Shown here piece after piece: positions 43,037 to 50,903 of a DNA stretch of 59,386 bases. The DNA is from an uncultured Rhodospirillaceae bacterium (GTDB lineage Bacteria; Pseudomonadota; Alphaproteobacteria; Dongiales; Dongiaceae), in NCBI GenBank assembly GCA_902826565.1, contig CADEFF010000019.1:1-59386 (forward strand). The letters are read 5' to 3'. The stretch's first letter is position 1. The number at the start of each line of letters is the position of its first letter. A model generated the notes under the pieces. That model saw only the letters and a list, made by a program, of their open reading frames with translations. It was not told where the DNA came from and did not search any database. The translations under genes and the position numbers were made by a program.

Positions 43037-44859
43037 CGGCGGCGGCGAAAGCTCTGCCGGCCATCCTCGTGATGGGGCCGAGCGCGCTCGGCCTCGCGCG
43101 GAAGCTGGCAGCGGCCCTGCCGGGCGCGGAACTCCACGGCTTCGCGCCGCGCGTGCCCGAGGCGGACATCACCTTCACCGATCTCGGGATGCAGCTCGAG
43201 GAGCTGCTGGCGCTCGGGCGGCCGGTCCTCGGGCTCTGCGCCGCCGGCATCCTGATCCGCAAGCTGGCGCCTTTCCTCGACGACAAGCGGGCCGAGCCGC
43301 CGGTGGTCGCGGTCGCGGAGGACGGCAGCGCGGTGGTGCCGCTGCTGGGCGGGCATCACGGCGCCAACGACCTCGCGCGCGAGGTCGGCCGGCTGCTCGG
43401 CGTCAAGCCCGCCATCACCACGGCGGGCGATCTCCGCTTCGGCCTTGCGCTCGACGAGCCGCCGGCCGGCTGGCGCGTGGGCAATCCGGCGATGGCGAAG
43501 CGCGTCATGGCGGGGCTGCTCGCCGGCGACCCGGTGCGGATCGAGCTCGAGGCCGCGCGCGAGGATGCCGGCTGGCTCGCCGCCCTGCCGCGCGATCCGC
43601 GCGGGCAGCTCGGGCTCCGGGTCACCAGCCGCGCGGTCGCCTACCGGCCGGACGAGCTGGTGCTGCATCCGGCGACGCTCGCGATCGGCGTCGGCTGCGA
43701 GCGCGGCGCTTCGGCCGAGGAGGTCGAGACGCTGATCGCGGAATCGCTGGCGGCAGGCGGGCTCGCGCCGAAATCGGTCGCGGTGATCGCCTCGATCGGC
43801 TTGAAGGCAGCGGAGCCGGCGATCCACCAGGCGGCGTCGGCGCTGCAGGTGCCGGCGCGCTTCTTCGACGCGGAACGGCTCGACCAGGAGCGGCCGCGGC
43901 TCATGAATCCGTCGGAAACGGTCTTCGCCGAAACCGGCTGCTACGGCGTGGCCGAGGGGGCGGCGCTCGCCGCCGCGGGGCCGCAATCCCGGCTGCTGGT
44001 GCCGAAACGGAAATCGGCGCGGGCCACCTGCGCCATCGCCGAGGCGCCGACCGTGCTCGATCCGAAGGCGATCGGCCGGCCGCGCGGCCGGCTCGCGATC
44101 GTCGGCATCGGCCCCGGCGACGAGGACGGCCGGACGGCGGCGGCGGCGGACGCGCTGCGCGATGCCGAGACGGTGATCGGCTACGGGCTTTATCTCGATC
44201 TGGTGGCGCCGCTGATCGAGGGGAAGGAACGCTTCGACTTCCCGCTGGGCGAGGAGACCGCGCGGGTGCGCCGCGCGCTCGAGGTCGCGGCGACCGGGCG
44301 GCGCGTGGCGCTCGTCTCCTCGGGCGATGCGGGCATCTATGCGATGGCAAGCCTCGTCTTCGAGCTCGTCGAGCGCGAGCGCAACCCCGACTGGGAGCGG
44401 CTGGAGATCGTCGGGCTGCCCGGCGTTTCCGCGATGCAGGCGGCGGCGGCGGCGAGCGGCGCACCGCTCGGGCATGATTTCTGTGCGATCTCCTTGAGCG
44501 ACCTGCTGACGCCCTGGAGCGTGATCGAGCAACGGCTCGAGGCGGCGGCGGCGGGGGATTTCGTGGTGGCGCTCTACAATCCCGTCTCGGAGCGGCGGCG
44601 CGATCAGCTCGTGCGCGCCCGGGACATCCTGATCCGCAGCCGTGCGCCCGCGACGCCGGTCGTGCTCGCGCGCAATCTCGGCCGCGCCGGCGAGACGATC
44701 CGGGTGATCGAGCTCGACGCGCTGGCCCCTGCGCTCATCGACATGCTGACCGTCGTGATCGTCGGCAGCAGCCAGACACGGCGGATCGAGCGGCCGGATG
44801 GCGGCGCCTGGGTCTATACGCCGCGCGGCTATGGCGCGAAGACGGACCCGGCCGCATGA
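43033..44859 (+). CDS. cobJ: CbiG-CobJ fusion: precorrin-5A hydrolase-like domain plus precorrin-3B C17-methyltransferase
   Basis: A 608-residue two-part protein. Residues 1 to about 340 carry complete CbiG: an N-domain with LCAAGILIRKLAPFLDDK, GGHHGANDLAREVG and ITTAGDLRFGLALD; a variable middle; and a C-domain with GVGCERGASAEEVE, KAAEPAIHQAA and VAEGAALAAAG. From about 351 it is CobJ/CbiH (GRLAIVGIGPGDEDG, SSGDAGIYAMASL, ALYNPVSERRRDQL, VIVGSSQTR). CobJ makes precorrin-4 by ring contraction. CbiG opens the delta-lactone and releases the C20 fragment in the cobalt-early pathway. Full-length CbiG in a cobN-type cluster is unusual compared with the small CobE of Pseudomonas. Confidence 0.93.
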   Translation: MTAAAKALPAILVMGPSALGLARKLAAALPGAELHGFAPRVPEADITFTDLGMQLEELLALGRPVLGLCAAGILIRKLAPFLDDKRAEPPVVAVAEDGSAVVPLLGGHHGANDLAREVGRLLGVKPAITTAGDLRFGLALDEPPAGWRVGNPAMAKRVMAGLLAGDPVRIELEAAREDAGWLAALPRDPRGQLGLRVTSRAVAYRPDELVLHPATLAIGVGCERGASAEEVETLIAESLAAGGLAPKSVAVIASIGLKAAEPAIHQAASALQVPARFFDAERLDQERPRLMNPSETVFAETGCYGVAEGAALAAAGPQSRLLVPKRKSARATCAIAEAPTVLDPKAIGRPRGRLAIVGIGPGDEDGRTAAAADALRDAETVIGYGLYLDLVAPLIEGKERFDFPLGEETARVRRALEVAATGRRVALVSSGDAGIYAMASLVFELVERERNPDWERLEIVGLPGVSAMQAAAAASGAPLGHDFCAISLSDLLTPWSVIEQRLEAAAAGDFVVALYNPVSERRRDQLVRARDILIRSRAPATPVVLARNLGRAGETIRVIELDALAPALIDMLTVVIVGSSQTRRIERPDGGAWVYTPRGYGAKTDPAA

Positions 44860-45629
44860 CCGTGCATTTCATCGGCGCGGGGCCCGGCGATCCCGACCTC
44901 ATCACGGTCAAGGGACGGAAGCTCATCGAGCGCTGCCCCGTGCTGCTCTATGCCGGCTCGCTGGTGCCGGAAGCGGTCATCGCCGACGCGCCCCGCGACG
45001 CGCTGGTGGTCGATACCGCGCCGCTCACCCTCGACGAGATCGTCGCCCATATCGAGGCGGCGCACGCCAAGGGCCGGGACGTGGCGCGGGTCCATTCCGG
45101 CGATCCCTCGATCTATGGCGCGATCGCCGAGCAGATGCGGCGGCTCGACGCGCTCGGCATTCCCTACGAGGTGGTGCCGGGCGTGCCCGCCTTCGCCGCC
45201 GCGGCGGCGCTGCTCAAGACCGAGCTCACTTTGCCGGAAGTGAGCCAGACCATCATCCTCACCCGCACGGCGGGCAAGGCTTCGCCGATGCCGTCCGGCG
45301 AGGATCTGGCGACGCTCGGCCGGTCGCGCGCGACGCTCGCCATCCATCTCTCGGTGCGCAATCTGGGCCTCGTGGTGCGCGAGCTTACGCCGCATTACGG
45401 CGGCGATTGTCCGGTGGTGGTGGTCTATCGGGTCGGCTGGCCGGATGCGGCGGTCCATCGCGGGACGCTCGACACCATCCGCGCCGTGGTGAAGGCGGCG
45501 AAGATCACCCGCACCGCGCTCATCTTCGTGGGTCGCGTCTTCGGCGCGGACGGCTTCAGCGACAGCCGGCTGTATCATCCGCAGCATCGGCATATATTGC
45601 GGCCGGGGAAGGCCAGGGCGAAGGTCTGA
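44856..45629 (+). CDS. cobM: Precorrin-4 C11-methyltransferase
   Basis: A 257-residue tetrapyrrole methylase of the CobM/CbiF type. It contains VHFIGAGPGDPDLITVKGRK, VARVHSGDPSIYGAIAEQM, VVPGVPAFAAAAALL and TRTAGKASPMP, with a C-terminal HILRPGKAR. It is the last gene of the overlapping run cobH-cobL-cobI-cbiG/cobJ-cobM, and a REP-like inverted repeat follows within 50 bases. Confidence 0.95.
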   Translation: MTVHFIGAGPGDPDLITVKGRKLIERCPVLLYAGSLVPEAVIADAPRDALVVDTAPLTLDEIVAHIEAAHAKGRDVARVHSGDPSIYGAIAEQMRRLDALGIPYEVVPGVPAFAAAAALLKTELTLPEVSQTIILTRTAGKASPMPSGEDLATLGRSRATLAIHLSVRNLGLVVRELTPHYGGDCPVVVVYRVGWPDAAVHRGTLDTIRAVVKAAKITRTALIFVGRVFGADGFSDSRLYHPQHRHILRPGKARAKV

Positions 45630-45675
45630 GGCCGGCGGGCGCACCCATGCTTTCCCTTTTCTTCTCACCGCCTGC

Positions 45676-45750
45676 GGGGAGAGGGAGGGGTGAGGGGTGC
45701 CATAGAAAGCTCCGCCCCTCACCCTTCCCTCTCCCCCATCGGGGGAGAGG
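45676..45750. repeat. REP-like double inverted repeat downstream of cobM
   Basis: A 22-bp arm at 45676-45697 (GGGGAGAGGGAGGGGTGAG...) pairs with 45715-45736 with a single mismatch around a 17-base loop. The right arm can alternatively pair with 45740-45749 (CTCTCCCCC and GGGGGAGAG). Such CCCTCACCC/CTCTCCCC elements are scattered through many GC-rich proteobacterial genomes as REP-like sequences. It may stabilise the 3' end of the cob mRNA or terminate it. Confidence 0.75.
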
Positions 45751-45819
45751 GTTAATTCTGGCGGGAACGCGAGGGCCGACGGCCGGGTTGATCGGCGGGG
45801 CGGCGGCCAGGGGGCACCG

Positions 45820-46698
45820 ATGTTCCACGGGTTCGAGACGCGCAAGATCCAGACCCGCGATGCCGAGATTCATCTCCGCATGGCGGGCAAGGGCGCGCCG
45901 CTGCTGATGCTGCATGGCTATCCGCAGACCCATGTCTGCTGGCACGCGGTCGCGCCCGCCCTGAAGGACGATTTCACGGTCGTGCTGCCCGACCTTCGCG
46001 GCTATGGCGAGAGCACGGGCCCCGATCCCGATCCCGCGCATCGCAACTATTCGAAGCGCGTCATGGCGGCGGACATGGTGGCGATGATGGCGGCGCTCGG
46101 CCATGAGAGCTTCCACCTGGCGGGGCACGATCGCGGCGGCCGCGTCGCCTACCGCCTCGCGCTCGATCATCCGAAGCAGGTGCGCCGCCTCGCCGTGCTC
46201 GACATCGTGCCGACGCTCGATGTCTGGGAGCAGATGACCTGGGAGAGCGCGCTCGCGACCTATCACTGGCCGTTCCTCGCCGTGCCGGCCCCGCTGCCGG
46301 AGAGGCTCATCGGCAGCGATCCGATCTTCTATCTGCATCATTTGCTGCAGCGCTGGGCGGCGAAGAAGGATTGCTTCCATCCCGACGCCCTCGCGGCCTA
46401 TGAGCGGAGCTTCAGCAAGCCCTCCGTGATCGCCGCCACCTGCGCCGACTATCGCGCCGGCGCGTCGGTCGATCTGGCGGACGATCGCGCCGACCGGGAG
46501 AAGGGAAGGCGCATCGCCTGCCCGGTGCTGTCGATCTGGTCGCGCGACTATCTCAAGGACAAGATCGACACGCCGAGCAGCGTCTGGCGGCGCTGGGCCG
46601 AGGATGTCAGCGAGCTGCCGCTCGATTGCGGCCATTTCGTCGCCGAGGAAGCGCCGGCCGAGACCGCCGCGGCGCTCCGCGACTTTTTTATCGCATAG
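45820..46698 (+). CDS. Alpha/beta-hydrolase, probable fluoroacetate/haloacetate dehalogenase
   Basis: A 292-residue alpha/beta-hydrolase with an aspartate nucleophile. The oxyanion HGYPQT is followed by DLRGYGES, then the nucleophile elbow GHDRGGR giving D104, R105 and R108. D128 lies in LDIVPT, and H149-W150 in YHWPFL form the fluoride pocket of the family. Y211 (ADYRAG) and the general base H272 (CGHF) complete the set. These positions nearly coincide with those known for fluoroacetate dehalogenase, so hydrolysis of a short 2-haloacid is the best guess; epoxide hydrolysis is less likely. It interrupts the cob genes and converges on cobK with three bases between stops. Confidence 0.82.
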   Translation: MFHGFETRKIQTRDAEIHLRMAGKGAPLLMLHGYPQTHVCWHAVAPALKDDFTVVLPDLRGYGESTGPDPDPAHRNYSKRVMAADMVAMMAALGHESFHLAGHDRGGRVAYRLALDHPKQVRRLAVLDIVPTLDVWEQMTWESALATYHWPFLAVPAPLPERLIGSDPIFYLHHLLQRWAAKKDCFHPDALAAYERSFSKPSVIAATCADYRAGASVDLADDRADREKGRRIACPVLSIWSRDYLKDKIDTPSSVWRRWAEDVSELPLDCGHFVAEEAPAETAAALRDFFIA

Positions 46699-46701
46699 CG
46701 C

Positions 46702-47475
46702 TCAGGCGATCGCTTTCTCGATCCAAGCCCGCGCGTCGGCCGCGGTCGCCACCGTCGCGGTGGGCGCATAGCCCGGCGGCAAGGCGGGGCGGCGCTGCAG
46801 GATGACGGGCAGCCGCAAGGTCCGCGCGGCTGCGATCTTACCGTAGGTCGCCTTGCCGCCGCTCTGCTTCGCGATCACGAGATCGATCTTGTGGGCGCGG
46901 AGGAGCTGCAGCTCGTCGGCCTCGTCGAACGGGCCGCGTTCCAGCAGCAGGTGATAGTCGGCGAGCGGGAGCGGCGTCGCCGGCGGCTCCACGAGCCGCA
47001 CCAGATAATGCACCGCCGGCTGGTCGGCGAAGGCCGCGATCTCCTTGCGGCCGACCGTGAGGAAGGCGCGCCGGCCGAGCTTCGGCGCGAGCGTCGCGGC
47101 GGCGGGAAGATCCTCGACCTCGTGCCAGCGGTCGCCGCGCTGCTTCGCCCAGGCCGGCCGCTCGAGACGGAGCAGCGCGACGCCCGTCGCCGCCGCCGCC
47201 TCGGCCGCATGGCGCCTGATCTGCGCGGCGAAGGGATGGGTCGCATCGACGATGAGCCGGGGGCCGGCCTCGCGGATATAAGCGACGAGCCCCTCGACGC
47301 CGCCGAAGCCGCCCATGCGGACCTCGCCCGCGAGCATCGCCGGCTTCGCCGTGCGCCCCGCGAGCGCGGTGACGGGCGCGAAGCGCGGATCGGCCGCCAG
47401 CGCAGCCGCGAGCTGCGCCGCTTCGCCGGTGCCGCCGAGGATGAGGATTCGTGCGGGCGCTGCGGCGCTTTCCAT
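46702..47475 (-). CDS. cobK: Precorrin-6A reductase
   Basis: A 257-residue NADPH-dependent reductase. The N-terminal Rossmann motif ILILGGTGEAAQLAAAL is followed by ALAGRTAKP, the conserved VDATHPFAAQIRRHAAEA, LRLERPAW and FLTVGRKEIAAFAD. The C-terminal VIAKQSGGKATYGKI binds the macrocycle. It is divergent from cobA across a short intergenic region with two matching palindromes, one of them only seven bases from its ATG. Confidence 0.94.
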   Translation of the reverse strand: MESAAAPARILILGGTGEAAQLAAALAADPRFAPVTALAGRTAKPAMLAGEVRMGGFGGVEGLVAYIREAGPRLIVDATHPFAAQIRRHAAEAAAATGVALLRLERPAWAKQRGDRWHEVEDLPAAATLAPKLGRRAFLTVGRKEIAAFADQPAVHYLVRLVEPPATPLPLADYHLLLERGPFDEADELQLLRAHKIDLVIAKQSGGKATYGKIAAARTLRLPVILQRRPALPPGYAPTATVATAADARAWIEKAIA

Positions 47476-47481
47476 GGCGCT

Positions 47482-47492
47482 ATTCTAAGAAT
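47482..47492. promoter_or_regulatory. Palindrome ATTCTAAGAAT before cobK, probable -10 region
   Basis: A perfect 11-bp palindrome six bases upstream of the cobK ATG. Read toward cobK it supplies TAGAAT at the distance expected of a -10 element for a leaderless message. A near-identical palindrome faces cobA at 47527-47537. Confidence 0.45.
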
Positions 47493-47526
47493 GCGCGTCT
47501 CGATTTGACTAGCCGCGCGGGCCCAC

Positions 47527-47537
47527 ATTCCTAGAAT
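47527..47537. promoter_or_regulatory. Palindrome ATTCCTAGAAT before cobA, probable -10 region
   Basis: The mirror partner of the cobK-side palindrome, ending seven bases before the chosen cobA ATG. Read toward cobA it also supplies TAGAAT. A TTGACT lies at 47505-47510 but at 21-base spacing. Whether these are two -10 boxes or paired operator half-sites is open. Confidence 0.45.
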
Positions 47538-47544
47538 GGCGGCC

Positions 47545-48384
47545 ATGGATCTTGCAGGACTTTCCTTGCCGTCGCTGGAGCCGGGCACGGTCTGGCTCGC
47601 CGGCGCGGGCCCGGGCGATCCCGGGTTGCTGACGCTGCTTGCGCTGAAGGGGCTCGCCGAGGCCGATGTCGTCGTCTATGACGCGCTGGTGGGCGAGGGC
47701 GTGCTCGTGCTCGCGAACCCGAAGGCGATCCTCGAATATGCCGGCAAGCGCGGCGGCAAGCCCTCGGCGAAGCAGCCGGGCATCTCGCTGCGGCTCGTGC
47801 AGCTCGCCCGCGAGGGCAAGCGCGTGCTGCGGCTCAAGGGCGGCGATCCGCTGGTCTTCGGGCGCGGCGGCGAGGAGGCGCTGGCGCTGGTCGCGGCGCG
47901 CGTGCCGTTCCGCTTCGTGCCGGGCATCAGCGCCGGGCTCGGCGGGCTCGCCTATGCCGGCATCCCGCTCACCCATCGCGATACCAACTCGGCGGTGACT
48001 TTCATCACCGGCCATGACGCGAGCGGCGACGTGCCGGACGCGGTCGACTGGGCGGGGCTCTCGCGGAGCTCGCCGGTGCTGGTGGTCTATATGGCGCTGA
48101 AGCATCTGGCGCGGATCGCAGGATTGCTGCGCGAGGCGGGCCGTCCGGCGACGGAGCCGGTCGCGCTCGTGAGTCACGCCACCCTGCCGGCGCAGCGCGT
48201 GGTGGAGACGACGCTTGGCACCTGCGTCGCCGACGCCGAGGCGGCCGGGCTCGAGCCGCCCGCGATCCTCGTGGTGGGCGATGTGGTGCGGATGCGCGCC
48301 GCGCTCGACTGGCTGGGGGCCCTCGCAGGGCGCACGCTCGTCGCCGACCCGCTCGGCCGGGATCCGCAGAGCCGGACGGGCTGA
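47545..48384 (+). CDS. cobA: Uroporphyrinogen-III C-methyltransferase (SUMT)
   Basis: A 279-residue methylase making precorrin-2, the branch point to B12 and siroheme. It contains WLAGAGPGDPGLLTL, LEYAGKRGGKPSAKQ, LRLKGGDPLVFGRGGEEA, YAGIPLTHRDTNSAVTFITG and GLEPPAILVVGDVVR. The length matches the 280 residues of Pseudomonas CobA. An in-frame ATG nine bases upstream overlaps a palindrome, so the second ATG is chosen, leaving a near-leaderless transcript. There is no siroheme-synthase oxidase/ferrochelatase domain. It is ten bases upstream of cobB. Confidence 0.94.
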   Translation: MDLAGLSLPSLEPGTVWLAGAGPGDPGLLTLLALKGLAEADVVVYDALVGEGVLVLANPKAILEYAGKRGGKPSAKQPGISLRLVQLAREGKRVLRLKGGDPLVFGRGGEEALALVAARVPFRFVPGISAGLGGLAYAGIPLTHRDTNSAVTFITGHDASGDVPDAVDWAGLSRSSPVLVVYMALKHLARIAGLLREAGRPATEPVALVSHATLPAQRVVETTLGTCVADAEAAGLEPPAILVVGDVVRMRAALDWLGALAGRTLVADPLGRDPQSRTG

Positions 48385-48394
48385 CCCTTCTCCC

Positions 48395-49753
48395 ATGCCT
48401 GGCCCCATGCCCGGTCCCATCTTCGGTCCGCGCGGCCTCGTCATCGCGGCGCCCGCCTCGGGCAGCGGCAAGACGGTCTTCACCCTCGGCCTCCTGCGCG
48501 CCCTGCACCGGCGGGGCCGTGCTGTCGCGAGCTTCAAGGCGGGGCCGGACTATATCGATCCGGCCTTCCATGCGGCGGCGACGGGCGCGCCCTGCCGCAA
48601 TCTCGATCCATGGGCGATGCGGCCCGGCACGCTCGCGCGGTTGATCGCACGGGCCGGGGGCAGCGAGCTCGCGATCCTCGAAGGGGCGATGGGGCTCTTC
48701 GACGGCGCGCAGGACGGCAGCGGCTCGACCGCCGATCTCGCGGCGCTCACCGGCTGGCCGGTGGTGCTGGTGGCGGATGTGCGCGGCCAGGCGGGATCGG
48801 CGGCGGCGCTGCTGCGGGGCTTCATGACCCACCGTTCCGACATCGAAGTGGCGGGCGCGGTGCTGAACCGCGTCGGCAGCGAACGTCATGCGGCGATGCT
48901 GCGCCGCGCGATCGAGCCGCTCGGCCTGCCGATCCTCGGGCTTCTGCCGCAGGATGCGCGGCTCGGCTTGCCGGAACGCCATCTCGGCCTCGTGCAGGCG
49001 AGCGAGCATGGCGCGCTCGAGACCTTTCTCGACGAGGCGGCGGGACTGATCGAGGCCGGCATCGATCTCCCGGCGCTGGCGGCGCTTGCGAAGCCGGCGC
49101 GGCCCGGCGCCGCCGGGGCGGCACCCGCACCCGACACGATGCTGCCGCCGCTCGGCCAGCGCATCGCGGTGGCGCGCGACGACGCCTTCCGCTTCGCCTA
49201 CCCGGCCCTGCTGGAGCAATGGCGGGAGGCCGGCGCCGCGATCGATTTCTTCTCGCCCCTTGCCGACGAGGCCCCCTCGGGCGAGGCCGACGCCGTCTTC
49301 CTGCCGGGCGGCTATCCCGAGCTTCATGCCGGCCGGCTCGCCGCCAATGCGCGCCTGCGGCAGGGGCTGGGCGAGGCCGCGGCGCGCGGCGCCACGATCT
49401 ATGGCGAATGCGGCGGCTACATGCTGCTGGGCGAGGGGCTGGTGGACGCGGCGGGCCTATCGCACCGGTTGGCGGGATTGCTGCCGGTCGAGACCTCCTT
49501 CGCGACGCGCCGGCGCCATCTCGGCTATCGCGCGCTGCGGCTCTCGGCCGATGGGCCGCTCGGCCGCGCGGGGGCGCGGTTCCGCGGCCATGAGTTCCAC
49601 TATGCGACGATCGTCCGGGAAGGCGAGGGCGAGCCGCTCTTCGCCGCGGCCGACGCCGAGGGGCGTGCGCTCGGCGCCATGGGGCGGCGGCGGGGCAAGG
49701 TCTTCGGCTCCTTCCTGCATCTGATCGACCGGAGCGACGCCGGCACGGCGTGA
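48395..49753 (+). CDS. cobB: Hydrogenobyrinic acid a,c-diamide synthase
   Basis: A 452-residue glutamine amidotransferase amidating side chains a and c before cobalt insertion by CobN. The N-terminal ATPase has APASGSGKTVFTLGLLRAL, KAGPDYIDPAFH and EGAMGLFDGA. The C-terminal amidotransferase has nucleophile C339 in YGECGGYMLLGEG and the distal FRGHEFHY. The first of two in-frame ATGs (MPGPMPG) is used. CbiA of the anaerobic path is homologous; the cobN context favours CobB. Confidence 0.94.
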   Translation: MPGPMPGPIFGPRGLVIAAPASGSGKTVFTLGLLRALHRRGRAVASFKAGPDYIDPAFHAAATGAPCRNLDPWAMRPGTLARLIARAGGSELAILEGAMGLFDGAQDGSGSTADLAALTGWPVVLVADVRGQAGSAAALLRGFMTHRSDIEVAGAVLNRVGSERHAAMLRRAIEPLGLPILGLLPQDARLGLPERHLGLVQASEHGALETFLDEAAGLIEAGIDLPALAALAKPARPGAAGAAPAPDTMLPPLGQRIAVARDDAFRFAYPALLEQWREAGAAIDFFSPLADEAPSGEADAVFLPGGYPELHAGRLAANARLRQGLGEAAARGATIYGECGGYMLLGEGLVDAAGLSHRLAGLLPVETSFATRRRHLGYRALRLSADGPLGRAGARFRGHEFHYATIVREGEGEPLFAAADAEGRALGAMGRRRGKVFGSFLHLIDRSDAGTA

Positions 49754-49778
49754 CATCTCAGGTAGAGGGCGTGACGAC

Positions 49779-50714
49779 TCAGGTGTGGGGCGGGGCCAGC
49801 GGACGGCGCGTGCCGACCAGCGCCACGCCGGCCACCAGCAACAGCAGGGCCGCCCAGATCCAGACGGAATGCACCTCGCCGAAGAAGAGGAAGCCCCAGA
49901 GCATCCCGAAGAAGGTGACCATATAGGCGGTCATCGAGGTGAAGACCGGGCCCGCGACGCGGATCATCCAGAGGAAGATCACGGTGCAGACGCCGTTGAT
50001 CGACGCGACGCCGAGCACCGCCCATTGCGTCGGGCCCCAGCTTCCCCAGAGCGACACGCCGCTGTCGGTGAGGATGAGCGGCGGCAGCAGCATGGCGCCG
50101 CCGAAGAGGAGCGTGCCGGCGGACATCGCCATGGGCGTCATGCCGAAGGGCGTCGCGCGCGCCACATAGACGTTCTGGATGGCGTAGGCGAGGGTCGAGC
50201 CGAAGGCGATCGCCGCAAAGCCCGTCATGGCGGGATCGGGGAAGCTGGTATCGGGCAGCAGCACGAGGGAGAGGCCGACGAAGCCGGCGAGGATGCCGGC
50301 GGCGCGGACCGCGCTGAAGCCTTCGACGCGGCAGAGGATGGAAAGCGCGTAGGTCAGGATCGGCGCCATCACCATGGTCATGGCGAGCACGCCGACCGGC
50401 AGGTAGCCGGCCGACCAGGCGACGAAGCTCGCCGGCAGGCCGATCCCGAAGAAGCCGGTGACGGTGTAGAAGAGGATCGACCGGCGATCCATCGGCATCG
50501 CCATGCGGCCGGCCAGCATGACCGCGAGCAGCATGAGCCCGGCGCCGAAGCCCTCCCAGAAGGCGATGCCGATCGCGGCCCCGCCGTCGAGCCGCGCCAG
50601 CCGCAGCAGGTAGAAGGCGCCGCCCCAGCCCGCGCCCATCACGACCAGCGCCGCGAAATGCAGCAGCGGCCGATGCAGCAGGGGCGTGGCCGCCGATGCG
50701 GCGAGCTTCGTCAT
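49779..50714 (-). CDS. EamA/DMT-family transporter
   Basis: A 311-residue ten-helix transporter with two EamA repeats. The N-terminus MTKLAASAATPLLHRPLLHF leads into the first helix with MGAGWGGAFYLLRLARLDG. The second repeat begins near FAAIAFGSTLAYAIQNVYVA. The gene starts eight bases from a CTAG-flanked mobile cassette. Without the cassette its ATG would follow the stop codon of the FAD oxidase gene by only seven bases. Its native promoter or read-through has therefore probably been altered. No ribosome-binding site remains visible. The substrate is unknown. Confidence 0.87.
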   Translation of the reverse strand: MTKLAASAATPLLHRPLLHFAALVVMGAGWGGAFYLLRLARLDGGAAIGIAFWEGFGAGLMLLAVMLAGRMAMPMDRRSILFYTVTGFFGIGLPASFVAWSAGYLPVGVLAMTMVMAPILTYALSILCRVEGFSAVRAAGILAGFVGLSLVLLPDTSFPDPAMTGFAAIAFGSTLAYAIQNVYVARATPFGMTPMAMSAGTLLFGGAMLLPPLILTDSGVSLWGSWGPTQWAVLGVASINGVCTVIFLWMIRVAGPVFTSMTAYMVTFFGMLWGFLFFGEVHSVWIWAALLLLVAGVALVGTRRPLAPPHT

Positions 50715-50725
50715 GGGCGGGCTAG

Positions 50726-50756
50726 CAGGCTGTTAAGAAAGGTTTTTGGGGTCATG
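50726..50756 (+). repeat. Left terminal inverted repeat of the cassette
   Basis: Begins CAGGCTGTTAAGAAAGG and ends GGGGTCATG. It matches the reverse complement of the right end except for a few substitutions and one gap. CTAG (50722-50725) precedes it. Confidence 0.8.
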
Positions 50757-50903
50757 TCGACAGGCAACATCGATATCCGGCGCGTCCCGATTCCTCGCGT
50801 TTCAGCTTGGGCTATGACCTTGCCCAAGCCGTCGTCCGAGAGCAATCTGGACACGGAAAGCTAGGCATCCAGTGCATGTCGATCCGGCGAAAAGGAGAAT
50901 GGC

